Source: JBJHBY01 sp050485745
GTDB taxonomy: Bacteria > Pseudomonadota > Gammaproteobacteria > Pseudomonadales > CAMLJR01
Direction of reading: 5' to 3'
Assembly: GCA_050485745.1 (NCBI GenBank)
Contig: JBJHBY010000158.1
Span: forward strand, 1-8,290
Length of the DNA stretch: 8,290 nucleotides
This document shows, in pieces, positions 1 through 6,101 of the stretch (positions within the stretch are counted from its first letter, which is position 1; every line of letters starts with the position of its first letter). Below the pieces are notes generated by a model. The model was not told the origin of the DNA, did not search any database, and saw only the letters and a list, made by a program, of their open reading frames with translations. A program made the translations under genes and the position numbers.

Positions 1-210
1 GTACAGCAACTGTCCCGCGTCGGTCACCTGCAGGCGGCCATCGCGCTGTTCCAGCAGGGCAACGCCCAGCTGGTCAGCGAGCTTGCGCAGCTGGATCGAA
101 ACCGTCGGCTGGGTCAGGTGCAGGCGCCGCGCGGCGGCACTGACCGAGCCCTCGCGCACCACCTCCTGGTAGACCTCGAGCTGGCGCAGGGTCACGTGCT
201 TGATCGCCAT
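1..210 (-). CDS. LysR-family transcriptional regulator, N-terminal part (cut by window edge)
   Basis: The first 70 residues read from an ATG at 210 down to the window edge without a stop. They form the LysR winged helix-turn-helix: an opening MAIKHVTLRQLEVYQEVV, then the recognition-helix region SAAARRLHLTQPTVSIQLRKL (residues about 23-43) and the wing ending QVTDAGQLLY. The effector-binding domain lies outside the window, so the ligand cannot be judged. The gene diverges from the bicarbonate transporter, with 135 bp between start codons; LysR proteins usually regulate the divergent neighbour and themselves. CbbR/CmpR-type regulators of inorganic-carbon genes are in this family and would suit the context, but 70 residues of DNA-binding domain do not separate CbbR from other LysR proteins. 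The family call is firm; the specific role is inference. Confidence 0.93.
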   Translation of the reverse strand, partial: MAIKHVTLRQLEVYQEVVREGSVSAAARRLHLTQPTVSIQLRKLADQLGVALLEQRDGRLQVTDAGQLLY

Positions 211-231
211 GCGGACTCCCGTCGGAACAGG

Positions 232-249
232 TATAGACAATCATCTATA
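232..249. promoter_or_regulatory. Perfect inverted repeat TATAGA-N6-TCTATA, candidate LysR-type operator
   Basis: The arms TATAGA (232-237) and TCTATA (244-249) are exact reverse complements around a 6-bp spacer. LysR proteins bind imperfect dyads of the T-N11-A type in the intergenic region next to their own gene; this dyad has an even centre (T-N12-A), a small departure from the classic form. It lies 22 bp upstream of the regulator start codon and roughly 100 bp upstream of the transporter start. The location favours a regulator-binding site. Binding by the neighbouring LysR protein is inferred. Confidence 0.5.
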
Positions 250-263
250 AATCAATTCGAGAT

Positions 264-281
264 AATTTATTAGCATAAATT
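264..281. promoter_or_regulatory. Second perfect inverted repeat AATTTAT-N4-ATAAATT
   Basis: The arms AATTTAT (264-270) and ATAAATT (275-281) are exact reverse complements around TAGC. Its centre is 32 bp from that of the 232-249 dyad, about three helical turns, so both would face the same side of the DNA. LysR tetramers typically contact a recognition site and a promoter-proximal activation site arranged in this way. An AT-only palindrome can also arise by chance in a promoter, so the call is tentative. Confidence 0.35.
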
Positions 282-333
282 GCGATCAAGAGCCAGAATC
301 GCCGCCCAGCCGCATCCCCCGGTGCGGCATCAC

Positions 334-339
334 GAGGAG
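334..339 (+). promoter_or_regulatory. Ribosome binding site GAGGAG deciding the sbtA start
   Basis: GAGGAG lies 6 nt before the ATG at 346 and only 3 nt before the adjoining ATG at 343. This favours 346, with 343 possible, and argues against a longer reading from an ATG at 280, which would run through the leader. Confidence 0.75.
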
Positions 340-345
340 CGAATG

Positions 346-1287
346 ATGCCCGACGTCATCATCAGTCTGTTCGCGCTGGGATTGCTGGCCGGACTGGTCA
401 AGTCCGACCTGAAGATTTCCAGCGGCACCTACGACACCCTGGCCATCCTGCTGATGTTCGCCATCGGCCTGAAGGGCGGCCTGGCCCTGCACGGCAACTG
501 GAGCAACGATCTGCTGCTGAATCTGGGGGTGGTTACCCTGATGGGGCTGCTGGTGCCGCTGGCCCTGTTCCCGCTGCTGCGCCACCTGGTGCGGCTGGAC
601 AACGCCAATGCCGCCAGCCTGGCGGCGCATTACGGCTCTGTCAGCGCCGGCACGTTCGCCGTGGCCATCGCCTGGGTCAATGCCCGCGGCATGCCCCTGG
701 CACCGGAGACCACCCTGTATCTGGTGATGCTGGAGCTGCCGGCGATCATCGTCGGCATCATGCTCTACCGCAGGGCCCGCGGCGGCCAGGGCGGTCTGGG
801 GCCGATCCTGCACGAGGCCATGACCAGTCGCAGCGTGCTGTTGCTGATCGGCGGCGTGGCCGTGGGCTTTCTCTACGGCCCGCAGGGGATCAACGCCATC
901 ACCCCCCTGTTCATGGACCTGTTCCCCGCCCTGCTGGCGATCTTCCTGCTGGAGATGGGCCTGTGCGCGGCGGCGCAGCTGCGCGCCTGGCGCCCGGGGC
1001 TGCTGCGGGTGGTGGTGTTTGCCCTGGTGGTGCCGCCGGTGCTGGGCGTAGTCGGTCTCGGCGTCGGCCTGCTGCTGGGCCTGCCCCAGGGTTCGGTGCT
1101 GGTGCTCGCCACCCTGATGGCCAGCGCGTCCTACATCGCCGCTCCCGCCGCCATGCGCCACTCCGTTCCCGAGGCCGATGTCGGTCTGGCGATGCTTGCA
1201 GCACTGGGTGTGACCTTCCCATTCAATGTATTGATCGGCATTCCGATTTATCATTGGCTGCTGCAACTCGCCACCGGAGGTTTCTGA
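346..1287 (+). CDS. sbtA: SbtA-family sodium-dependent bicarbonate transporter (DUF897)
   Basis: The product (313 aa from 346) is an inner-membrane protein of about ten hydrophobic segments. It carries the hallmarks of the SbtA/DUF897 family: GLKGG near residue 41, a polar AHYGSVSAGTFAVA segment (94-107), LELPA (129-133), and a C-terminal signature SASYIAAPAAMR (250-261) followed by GVTFPFN (278-284). Cyanobacterial SbtA imports bicarbonate with sodium at high affinity; proteobacterial members are less studied, so substrate is assigned by homology. The protein is a little shorter than cyanobacterial SbtA (about 370 aa), with a short loop between the two halves (about 143-160) where the cyanobacterial protein has a longer cytoplasmic region. 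No SbtB-like PII gene adjoins it. Its TGA overlaps the purE ATG by one base, so the two are almost certainly co-transcribed and translationally coupled. Confidence 0.88.
   Translation: MPDVIISLFALGLLAGLVKSDLKISSGTYDTLAILLMFAIGLKGGLALHGNWSNDLLLNLGVVTLMGLLVPLALFPLLRHLVRLDNANAASLAAHYGSVSAGTFAVAIAWVNARGMPLAPETTLYLVMLELPAIIVGIMLYRRARGGQGGLGPILHEAMTSRSVLLLIGGVAVGFLYGPQGINAITPLFMDLFPALLAIFLLEMGLCAAAQLRAWRPGLLRVVVFALVVPPVLGVVGLGVGLLLGLPQGSVLVLATLMASASYIAAPAAMRHSVPEADVGLAMLAALGVTFPFNVLIGIPIYHWLLQLATGGF
1276..1280 (+). promoter_or_regulatory. Ribosome binding site GGAGG for purE inside the end of sbtA
   Basis: GGAGG lies 6 nt before the ATG at 1287, within the last codons of the transporter gene. It fixes the purE start at 1287 and rules out the longer open frame that runs back into sbtA. 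Confidence 0.8.
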
Positions 1288-1802
1288 TGCAACACCCCGT
1301 CGCCATCGTCATGGGCTCGAAGTCCGACTGGCCCACCCTGCGGGAGGCCTGTGAGCCCCTCGATCACTTCGGCATTGGCTGGCGGGCGGAAGTGGTCTCG
1401 GCGCACCGCACGCCGCTGCGTCTGGTGAGCTTCGCCCGGGAGGCGGCGGCCTCGGGCTACCGGGTGATCATCGCCGGTGCCGGCGGCGCCGCCCACCTGC
1501 CCGGCATGATCGCCGCAATGACACCCCTGCCGGTACTGGGCGTGCCCGTCACCAGTGCCACGCTGCAGGGCGTCGACAGCCTGTATTCCATCGTGCAGAT
1601 GCCCCGCGGGGTAGCGGTGGGAACCCTGGCGATCGGCGCTCCAGGCGCCTGGAACGCCGGCCTGCTCGCCACCCAGATCCTGGCCAGCGCCGACCCGACC
1701 CTGCTGCAGCGCATTGCCGACTGGAAGCAGGAGCGTGCGGACGCGGTGCTTGCCGACGCCAGCCTGGGCGAAAACGCCTCCAGCGTGGACAACGGCCAAT
1801 GA
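1287..1802 (+). CDS. purE: PurE, N5-carboxyaminoimidazole ribonucleotide mutase (class I)
   Basis: PurE converts N5-CAIR to CAIR in the cytoplasm, the step after PurK in de novo purine synthesis. The 171-aa product is the usual length (E. coli PurE is 169 aa). It shows the nucleotide-binding GSKSDW (residues 10-15), EVVSAHRTP (35-43) with the catalytic histidine H40, the glycine-rich GAGGAAHLPG (64-73), and GVDSLYSIVQMPRG (95-108). These match class I PurE, which needs PurK, rather than the class II enzyme that uses carbon dioxide directly; the purK gene follows. The start overlaps the sbtA stop (TGATG) and its own stop overlaps the purK start (ATGA). The last 20 or so residues are polar and unlike the family, which is usual for this tail. 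Confidence 0.97.
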   Translation: MQHPVAIVMGSKSDWPTLREACEPLDHFGIGWRAEVVSAHRTPLRLVSFAREAAASGYRVIIAGAGGAAHLPGMIAAMTPLPVLGVPVTSATLQGVDSLYSIVQMPRGVAVGTLAIGAPGAWNAGLLATQILASADPTLLQRIADWKQERADAVLADASLGENASSVDNGQ

Positions 1803-2854
1803 TGCCGCGCGTTCTGATTCTCGGCACCGGACAACTGGGCCTGATGCTGGCGGAGGCCGGCGCCCGCCTGGGTATTGTCGTCGATCGCTATGACCCCGAG
1901 GGCCACCTGCTGGTACCCGGTACCTCGGATCTCACCGTCCCCTTCGATACCGATGCACTGCTGGAGCGTTATACGCTGATCAGTACCGAGCGGGAGCACC
2001 TGCCGCAGACACCGGAGCTGCGGCGCCTGGTCGATCAGCCGGGCTGCGCTGCGCGACTGGCGCTGGCGCAACTGCCGGACCGGCGCAGCCAGAAGCGCCT
2101 GCTGGACGAGCTCGGGCTGCCCTCCGCGCCCTGGCGCGACTGGCAGGCGGCAGGTGACCTCGAGGAGGCGCGCCGTGACTGGGGCGGCGTCGTGGTGAAG
2201 TCGCGGCAGGGGGGCTACGATGGCCGCGGTACGTGGCTGCTGCCACCGGGTGCCCAGTCGCCCCCGGACATGCGCGGCAACGCCATCATCGAAGCCCGGA
2301 TCGCCTTCCGCCGGGAGCTCTCCCTGGTCGGTGCGCGCAACCAGCAGGGCCAGTGCGTCTTTCTGCCCCTGGTGGAAAACCACCACCACGAGGGGATATT
2401 GCGTCTCACCCTGGCGCCCGCGGCAAACAGCGACCCCCTGCAGGGCGCGGCGGAGGCCATGCTCGGCGCTCTGATGAGCGCGCTGGATTATCGCGGCGTG
2501 ATGACCGTGGAGCTGTTCGAGAGCGACGCAGGCCTGCTGATCAACGAGATCGCGCCACGCGTGCACAACTCCGGGCACTGGAGCCAGGATGGCGCGACCC
2601 TGTCCCAGTTCGACCTGCACCTGCACGCACTGACCGGGCTGCCCCTGGCCACACCCCGGTGCAGCGGCTTCCACGCCATGGTCAACCTGATCGGCCAGCC
2701 CTTCGAGGAGCACTGGCTGCAGCGACCCGGGGTCCTGCACTGGTACAACAAGGAGCCCCGCCCGGGGCGCAAGCTCGGCCACGTCAACCTGCAGGCGGCA
2801 TCCCGCGAGGATCTCGACGCCCAGTTGCTCATCTGGCAGGACCAGCTACCCTGA
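1799..2854 (+). CDS. purK: PurK, N5-carboxyaminoimidazole ribonucleotide synthase
   Basis: PurK is an ATP-grasp enzyme that joins bicarbonate to aminoimidazole ribonucleotide using ATP, giving N5-CAIR for PurE. The 351-aa product has the normal length (E. coli 355). Visible motifs are GTGQLG (9-14, N-terminal fold), VVVKSRQGGYDGRG (131-144, ATP-grasp lysine and flexible loop), ELSLVGAR (173-180), the metal/ATP site NEIAPRVHNSGHW (259-271), and HWYNKEPRPGRKLGHVN (314-330). The gene begins ATGATG; the first ATG overlaps the purE TGA by four bases and the second (1802) is equally possible. No good ribosome binding site precedes either, so translation probably depends on ribosomes finishing purE. 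It is the last gene of the operon and converges on the histidine kinase 31 bp away. Confidence 0.97.
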   Translation: MMPRVLILGTGQLGLMLAEAGARLGIVVDRYDPEGHLLVPGTSDLTVPFDTDALLERYTLISTEREHLPQTPELRRLVDQPGCAARLALAQLPDRRSQKRLLDELGLPSAPWRDWQAAGDLEEARRDWGGVVVKSRQGGYDGRGTWLLPPGAQSPPDMRGNAIIEARIAFRRELSLVGARNQQGQCVFLPLVENHHHEGILRLTLAPAANSDPLQGAAEAMLGALMSALDYRGVMTVELFESDAGLLINEIAPRVHNSGHWSQDGATLSQFDLHLHALTGLPLATPRCSGFHAMVNLIGQPFEEHWLQRPGVLHWYNKEPRPGRKLGHVNLQAASREDLDAQLLIWQDQLP

Positions 2855-2874
2855 GCGGCTTCGCCGGGTCACCG

Positions 2875-2898
2875 CGCGCCGGTGTTCAGGCCGGCGCG
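2875..2898. terminator. GC-rich hairpin between convergent genes, candidate two-way terminator
   Basis: CGCGCCGG (2875-2882) and CCGGCGCG (2891-2898) form a perfect 8-bp stem with an 8-nt loop. It lies just past purK and overlaps the end of the convergent kinase gene, whose stop codon sits in the loop. There is no T-run on either strand, so it is not a classic intrinsic terminator. It could still slow polymerase from both directions or protect the 3' ends of the mRNAs. Confidence 0.45.
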
Positions 2899-5882
2899 TC
2901 AGGCGCAGGGGCGTCGAGCACACTGCGGACCTTGCGCGCCAGGTCCGCCAGGCGGAAGGGCTTGCCCAGCAGGTTAACCCCCGGATCGAGCCGGCCGTGG
3001 TGGACGATGGCGTTTTCCGTGTAGCCGGACATGAACAGGATGCGCATCTCCGGGCGACGCCGCGCCACCTCGCGGGCCACGTCCTTGCCGGACAGTCCCC
3101 CCGGCAGCACCACATCGGTCAGGAGCAGGTCGAAGGGCTGCTCCTCAAGGCGGTCCAGGGCCTCCTGCCCGGCCTCGCAGGCGGTGACCGCATAGCCCAG
3201 CGACTCCAGGCTGGTGATCACATAACGCCGCACCAGCGCATCATCTTCCAGCAAGAGGATGCGTTCACTGCCCCGCGGCACCCCGTCGAACAGTTGCCTG
3301 CGTCGCTCACTCATATTGCCGCCCCCCTCAGCCCGGGGAAGATAAAGCCGCACCGTGCTGCCTTCACCGACCTCGCTGTAGATTTTCACCATGCCGTTGG
3401 ACTGGCGCACGAATCCATACACCATCGACAGACCGAGGCCGGAACCCTTGCCCGCGGCCTTGGTGGTGTAGAACGGATCGAACACCCGTTCCAGGACCTC
3501 CGGCGGCATGCCGTGGCCGGTATCGGACACGGCAATCATGACGTATTGTCCCGGGGTCATTTCGTGAGCTTCGGCGTAGTCCGCGTCCACCGAGGCGTTG
3601 GCGGTTTCGATGGTCAGTTTGCCGCTGCCCGGCATCGCATCCCGGGCGTTGATCGCCAGGTTGAGAATCGCATTCTGCAACTCGTTGGCATCGACGCTGG
3701 CCCGCCACAGGCCGGTCCCACGCACCAGCTCGATATCGATATGTTCGCCGAGGGTGCGACGCAGGATACTCTCCGCGTCGCCGACCAGTTCGTTGACGTC
3801 CACCGGTGAAGGGTTCAGCGGCTGCTTGCGGGCAAAGGCGAGCAGGCGGTGGGTCAGCGCCGCGGCGCGCCCCGCGGCCTGCAGCATGGTACGCAGCTGC
3901 TCCCGTTCAGCGGGCGACACCTGTGCCTTGTCCAGGGTCTGCTGGAGTTGTTCTCCGGTGCCCAGAATCACGGTCAGCAGATTATTGAAATCATGGGCCA
4001 CTCCCCCGGTGAGCTGCCCGACTGCCTCCATCTTCTGCGACTGCCGCAACCGCGCCTCGGTCTCACGACGCACGCTGACGTCCTGAAAATAGACCGTGAC
4101 ACCGTTGCGGGCGGGAAAGGCCCGTATGTTCAGCCAGGCCTCCAGGGGCGCGTAGTACAGCTCGAGGCCGACGGGCACGCCCTCGTCGCGGGCGCGGTGA
4201 TAGGCGCTGTACATCTCGGTGTCGCGGGCCTCGGGAAACTCCTCCCAGGCAATCCGCCCCAGCAGTTCATCGCGGCCGCGTCGCAGCAGGCGTTCCGCCT
4301 CCGCATTGAGATAGATGAAGCGCCAGTCCCGGTCCATGGCAATGACCGCATCGGAAATCGAGGTAAAAACGGTCTCGATCTCGTCCCTGGACTCGGTCAC
4401 CTGAACCAGTGCGCGCTCCAGTGCGCCACGGCCGTCCAGATTATCCAGTGCAACGCCGGCAAAGCTGGCCAACTGCGACAACTCGTTGAGGTCGTCGACA
4501 CTGAACTCACCGTTGTACTTGTCGGAGAGCTGGATCAGGCCCAGGTTGTGGCCATCCTGACTGACGATCGGCACCGCGAGCCAGCCCCGCATCGGCGGAT
4601 GCCGCTCACTGGCCTCGCCAAAGCCGCGCCAGTCGGGATGCGCCTCCAGCTCGGCCTGACTGAGCAGCATGGGCTCGTTGAATTCGCAGACGCGACGATA
4701 GATACCGCTGCCATCCGGGGTCTCGTCATAATCCTGCCAGCGCGCATATTTATCCGAGAGGGACACCGCGTGAACCTGTGGTGCGCGCGCGCCCGCCCGA
4801 TTCAGGCTGGACGCCGCCTGATGCGCGCCGATCAACTCGCGAGCGGTTTCCGTCAGCTGCCGCAGCAGGCTGTGCGCGTCCCTGCAGCGCGCCAGCGCCG
4901 CGGAGCTGCGCGCCAGCAGACGCAGCCGCGCAGAGCGCTGCCCTTCCCAGCGTTGCTGTTGCGATACCTCGCGCAGGAAAAAGTACGAGGCACCGATGAA
5001 CATGAGCAGGCCGAGTAAAGCGATTGCCGCCTGAAACACGGCGCGACGCCACCACGGCTCGAGCACTTCCGCCAGCGCCAGGCCGGCCAGCACGTGCGCC
5101 TGCCCCTGCGCAATGGGGCGCGCCACCGAGAGACGCCTGACGCCATCGGCGGGGTAGGCGAATACATCGCCGTCACCGGACGCGCGCAACTGTTCCAGGA
5201 AACCGGGAACATCGGCATAGCTCTGGCCGATGTAGCCAGAGACCAGCGGCGCCCGGGCCAGCATGGTACCGGCGTCACTGAAGATCACCACCGCACCACC
5301 CGCACCAATGCGAAGGTCCTCGAAGCCGTTGACCAGGCTCTGCAGGGGCAGAACCGCCGCCACCACACCGTTGAAGCGGCCATCGGCGTCGCGCAGGATA
5401 CGACTGATGCTGACACCCCAATCCCCGCCGAGGCCGGGCAGGTCGCGCCGGGGCAGGCCGATCAGCGGGCCGTCAATGCCGGCATGGCGGGCTTGGAGAT
5501 AGGCCGGGTCGACGCCGTCCCCGACGGGGGCACCGACAGGCAGACCGGACACAGCCACCGTATGACCGCGCGCATCCATGACCAGAAAGGCATTCAGGCC
5601 CAGCGTCTGGCGCTGCCGCCTCGCCAGCAGATGATGCAGGGCCTGGACGTCCATATCCGGCTCGCGGTGCAGGGCTTCGCCGATCGCGACCAGGCCGATA
5701 TCGATCAACGCCAGGTTGCGCTCGACATCACCCGCCAGGGACATGGCAATATCATTGGCCCGATCCCGCGCCGTGCCCAGCACCTCGGCGCGATCCACAG
5801 TGAGCTGAAGGGAAACCAGAAGCAGCAGTACCGCGGCCACCACCACGTTCGCGGCGACCACCCGTTTCGTCAACTGCCTCAT
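2886..5882 (-). CDS. Hybrid sensor histidine kinase: Cache-like sensor, GAF, PAS, HisKA, HATPase, receiver
   Basis: This 998-aa inner-membrane protein autophosphorylates on histidine and passes the phosphate to its own receiver. Domains in order: membrane helix 8-28; extracytoplasmic region about 30-280 resembling a double Cache (PDC) sensor; membrane helix 281-302; GAF about 320-485 with SLSDKYARWQDYD and PPMRGWLAVPIV; PAS about 500-605; HisKA with H630 in GGVAHDFNNLL; ATPase with N-box NLAINARDAMP (741-751), DTGHGM (787-792) and GKGSGLGLS (811-819); receiver 874-990 with acidic pocket LLEDD (877-881), acceptor D923, S952 and K974. All catalytic residues seem intact. The start at 5882 puts a basic stretch before the first helix; the frame stays open 43 codons upstream through intergenic sequence, but that extension looks non-coding. 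The upstream ribosome site is poor. The ligand is unknown, and no partner with a DNA-binding or other output domain is adjacent. Confidence 0.93.
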   Translation of the reverse strand: MRQLTKRVVAANVVVAAVLLLLVSLQLTVDRAEVLGTARDRANDIAMSLAGDVERNLALIDIGLVAIGEALHREPDMDVQALHHLLARRQRQTLGLNAFLVMDARGHTVAVSGLPVGAPVGDGVDPAYLQARHAGIDGPLIGLPRRDLPGLGGDWGVSISRILRDADGRFNGVVAAVLPLQSLVNGFEDLRIGAGGAVVIFSDAGTMLARAPLVSGYIGQSYADVPGFLEQLRASGDGDVFAYPADGVRRLSVARPIAQGQAHVLAGLALAEVLEPWWRRAVFQAAIALLGLLMFIGASYFFLREVSQQQRWEGQRSARLRLLARSSAALARCRDAHSLLRQLTETARELIGAHQAASSLNRAGARAPQVHAVSLSDKYARWQDYDETPDGSGIYRRVCEFNEPMLLSQAELEAHPDWRGFGEASERHPPMRGWLAVPIVSQDGHNLGLIQLSDKYNGEFSVDDLNELSQLASFAGVALDNLDGRGALERALVQVTESRDEIETVFTSISDAVIAMDRDWRFIYLNAEAERLLRRGRDELLGRIAWEEFPEARDTEMYSAYHRARDEGVPVGLELYYAPLEAWLNIRAFPARNGVTVYFQDVSVRRETEARLRQSQKMEAVGQLTGGVAHDFNNLLTVILGTGEQLQQTLDKAQVSPAEREQLRTMLQAAGRAAALTHRLLAFARKQPLNPSPVDVNELVGDAESILRRTLGEHIDIELVRGTGLWRASVDANELQNAILNLAINARDAMPGSGKLTIETANASVDADYAEAHEMTPGQYVMIAVSDTGHGMPPEVLERVFDPFYTTKAAGKGSGLGLSMVYGFVRQSNGMVKIYSEVGEGSTVRLYLPRAEGGGNMSERRRQLFDGVPRGSERILLLEDDALVRRYVITSLESLGYAVTACEAGQEALDRLEEQPFDLLLTDVVLPGGLSGKDVAREVARRRPEMRILFMSGYTENAIVHHGRLDPGVNLLGKPFRLADLARKVRSVLDAPAPDAPA

Positions 5883-5929
5883 GACCCGCGTCGCCCCCGC
5901 TCCCGGGCACAACGGCCCGCCATCGCGCC

Positions 5930-5958
5930 AGCATAACCCCGTTAAGTGACCAATCCAA
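5930..5958 (-). promoter_or_regulatory. Candidate sigma-70-type promoter for the histidine kinase
   Basis: On the minus strand, TTGGAT (5958-5953) and TATGCT (5935-5930) are separated by exactly 17 bp, about 50 nt before the kinase start codon. The -35 matches consensus at three of six positions and the -10 at four of six, so this is a moderate promoter. A hairpin-forming repeat overlaps its -35 end, suggesting control by a bound protein. Confidence 0.35.
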
Positions 5959-5975
5959 TGCGCAATGGCGCATTG
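5956..5975. repeat. Perfect inverted repeat CAATGCGC-N4-GCGCATTG
   Basis: Two 8-bp arms (5956-5963 and 5968-5975) pair perfectly around AATG. Because the sequence is internally symmetric, a second register also exists, GCAATG-GCG-CATTGC at 5962-5976. It lies in the gap between the diguanylate cyclase stop and the kinase start, overlapping the candidate -35. It could be an operator or an RNA hairpin ending transcription from the upstream operon; no T-run follows it. Confidence 0.5.
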
Positions 5976-5976
5976 C

Positions 5977-6003
5977 CAACGCCTGCGTTGCTGGTCCGGC
6001 AAC
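5977..6003. repeat. Overlapping hairpins CAACGC-N2-GCGTTG and GTTGC-N7-GCAAC
   Basis: CAACGC (5977-5982) and GCGTTG (5985-5990) are perfect complements around CT. Part of the right arm, GTTGC (5987-5991), can pair instead with GCAAC (5999-6003). The two foldings exclude each other. Together with the repeat at 5956-5975 this makes a dense cluster of symmetry directly upstream of the kinase promoter candidate. The rest of the gap (5883-5929 and 6004-6101) shows no gene; a weak 5-bp stem, AGCGC (6057-6061) with GCGCT (6071-6075), follows the diguanylate cyclase. Confidence 0.4.
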
Positions 6004-6101
6004 ACATCCAATAACCCTGATAAAGGTTCGGCAACGGGTAATTCTGACCCCTATCAAGCGCCACACAACAGCGCTCGGGAATCATGGCAGAACACCAGGA
6101 A

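Larger units (their letters stand above)
211..345. promoter_or_regulatory. Divergent control region between lysR-type gene and sbtA
   Basis: This 135-bp gap separates two divergent start codons. Its middle (about 230-290) is sharply AT-rich against the GC-rich surroundings, as expected where both promoters lie. It contains two perfect inverted repeats, at 232-249 and 264-281. A GATAAT hexamer at 261-266 could be a -10 element for the plus strand, but the hexamer 17 bp upstream (CAATCA) is a poor -35. I therefore do not assign exact promoter boxes; activator-dependent promoters often lack a good -35. Positions 290-330 return to high GC and probably form the leader of the transporter mRNA. Confidence 0.7.

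Noticed and set aside
280..345. Upstream ATG at 280 extending the bicarbonate transporter by 22 residues
   Set aside because: The extension is basic and proline-rich, begins inside the AT-rich promoter palindrome, and has no ribosome site. GAGGAG at 334-339 points to 346 or 343.
1231..1254. Possible purE promoter TTGATC / TATCAT in a locally AT-richer end of sbtA
   Set aside because: The spacer is only 12 bp, too short for sigma-70, and the codons encode the conserved GVTFPFN-IGIPIY region, which explains the composition.
286..1266. Long open frame antisense to sbtA (326 codons), with others antisense to purE/purK (1457-2782) and to the kinase (3849-5018)
   Set aside because: Their products are low-complexity, rich in Gln, His, Arg and Ala, with no recognisable motif. 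They mirror genes of clear family identity, as expected from GC-rich codon use.
963..1286. Open frame starting at 963 that would add 108 residues to PurE
   Set aside because: It overlaps the transporter in another frame, has Ala/Gly/Arg-rich shadow composition, and PurE has its normal length and a good GGAGG when started at 1287.
5883..6011. Start at 6011 extending the kinase by 43 residues
   Set aside because: The added peptide does not look like coding sequence, would span the candidate promoter and palindromes, and would bury the normal basic-plus-helix N-terminus that begins at 5882.
6057..6075. Stem AGCGC/GCGCT after the diguanylate cyclase as an intrinsic terminator
   Set aside because: The stem is only 5 bp with a 9-nt loop and lacks a T-run, so it is too weak to list as a terminator.
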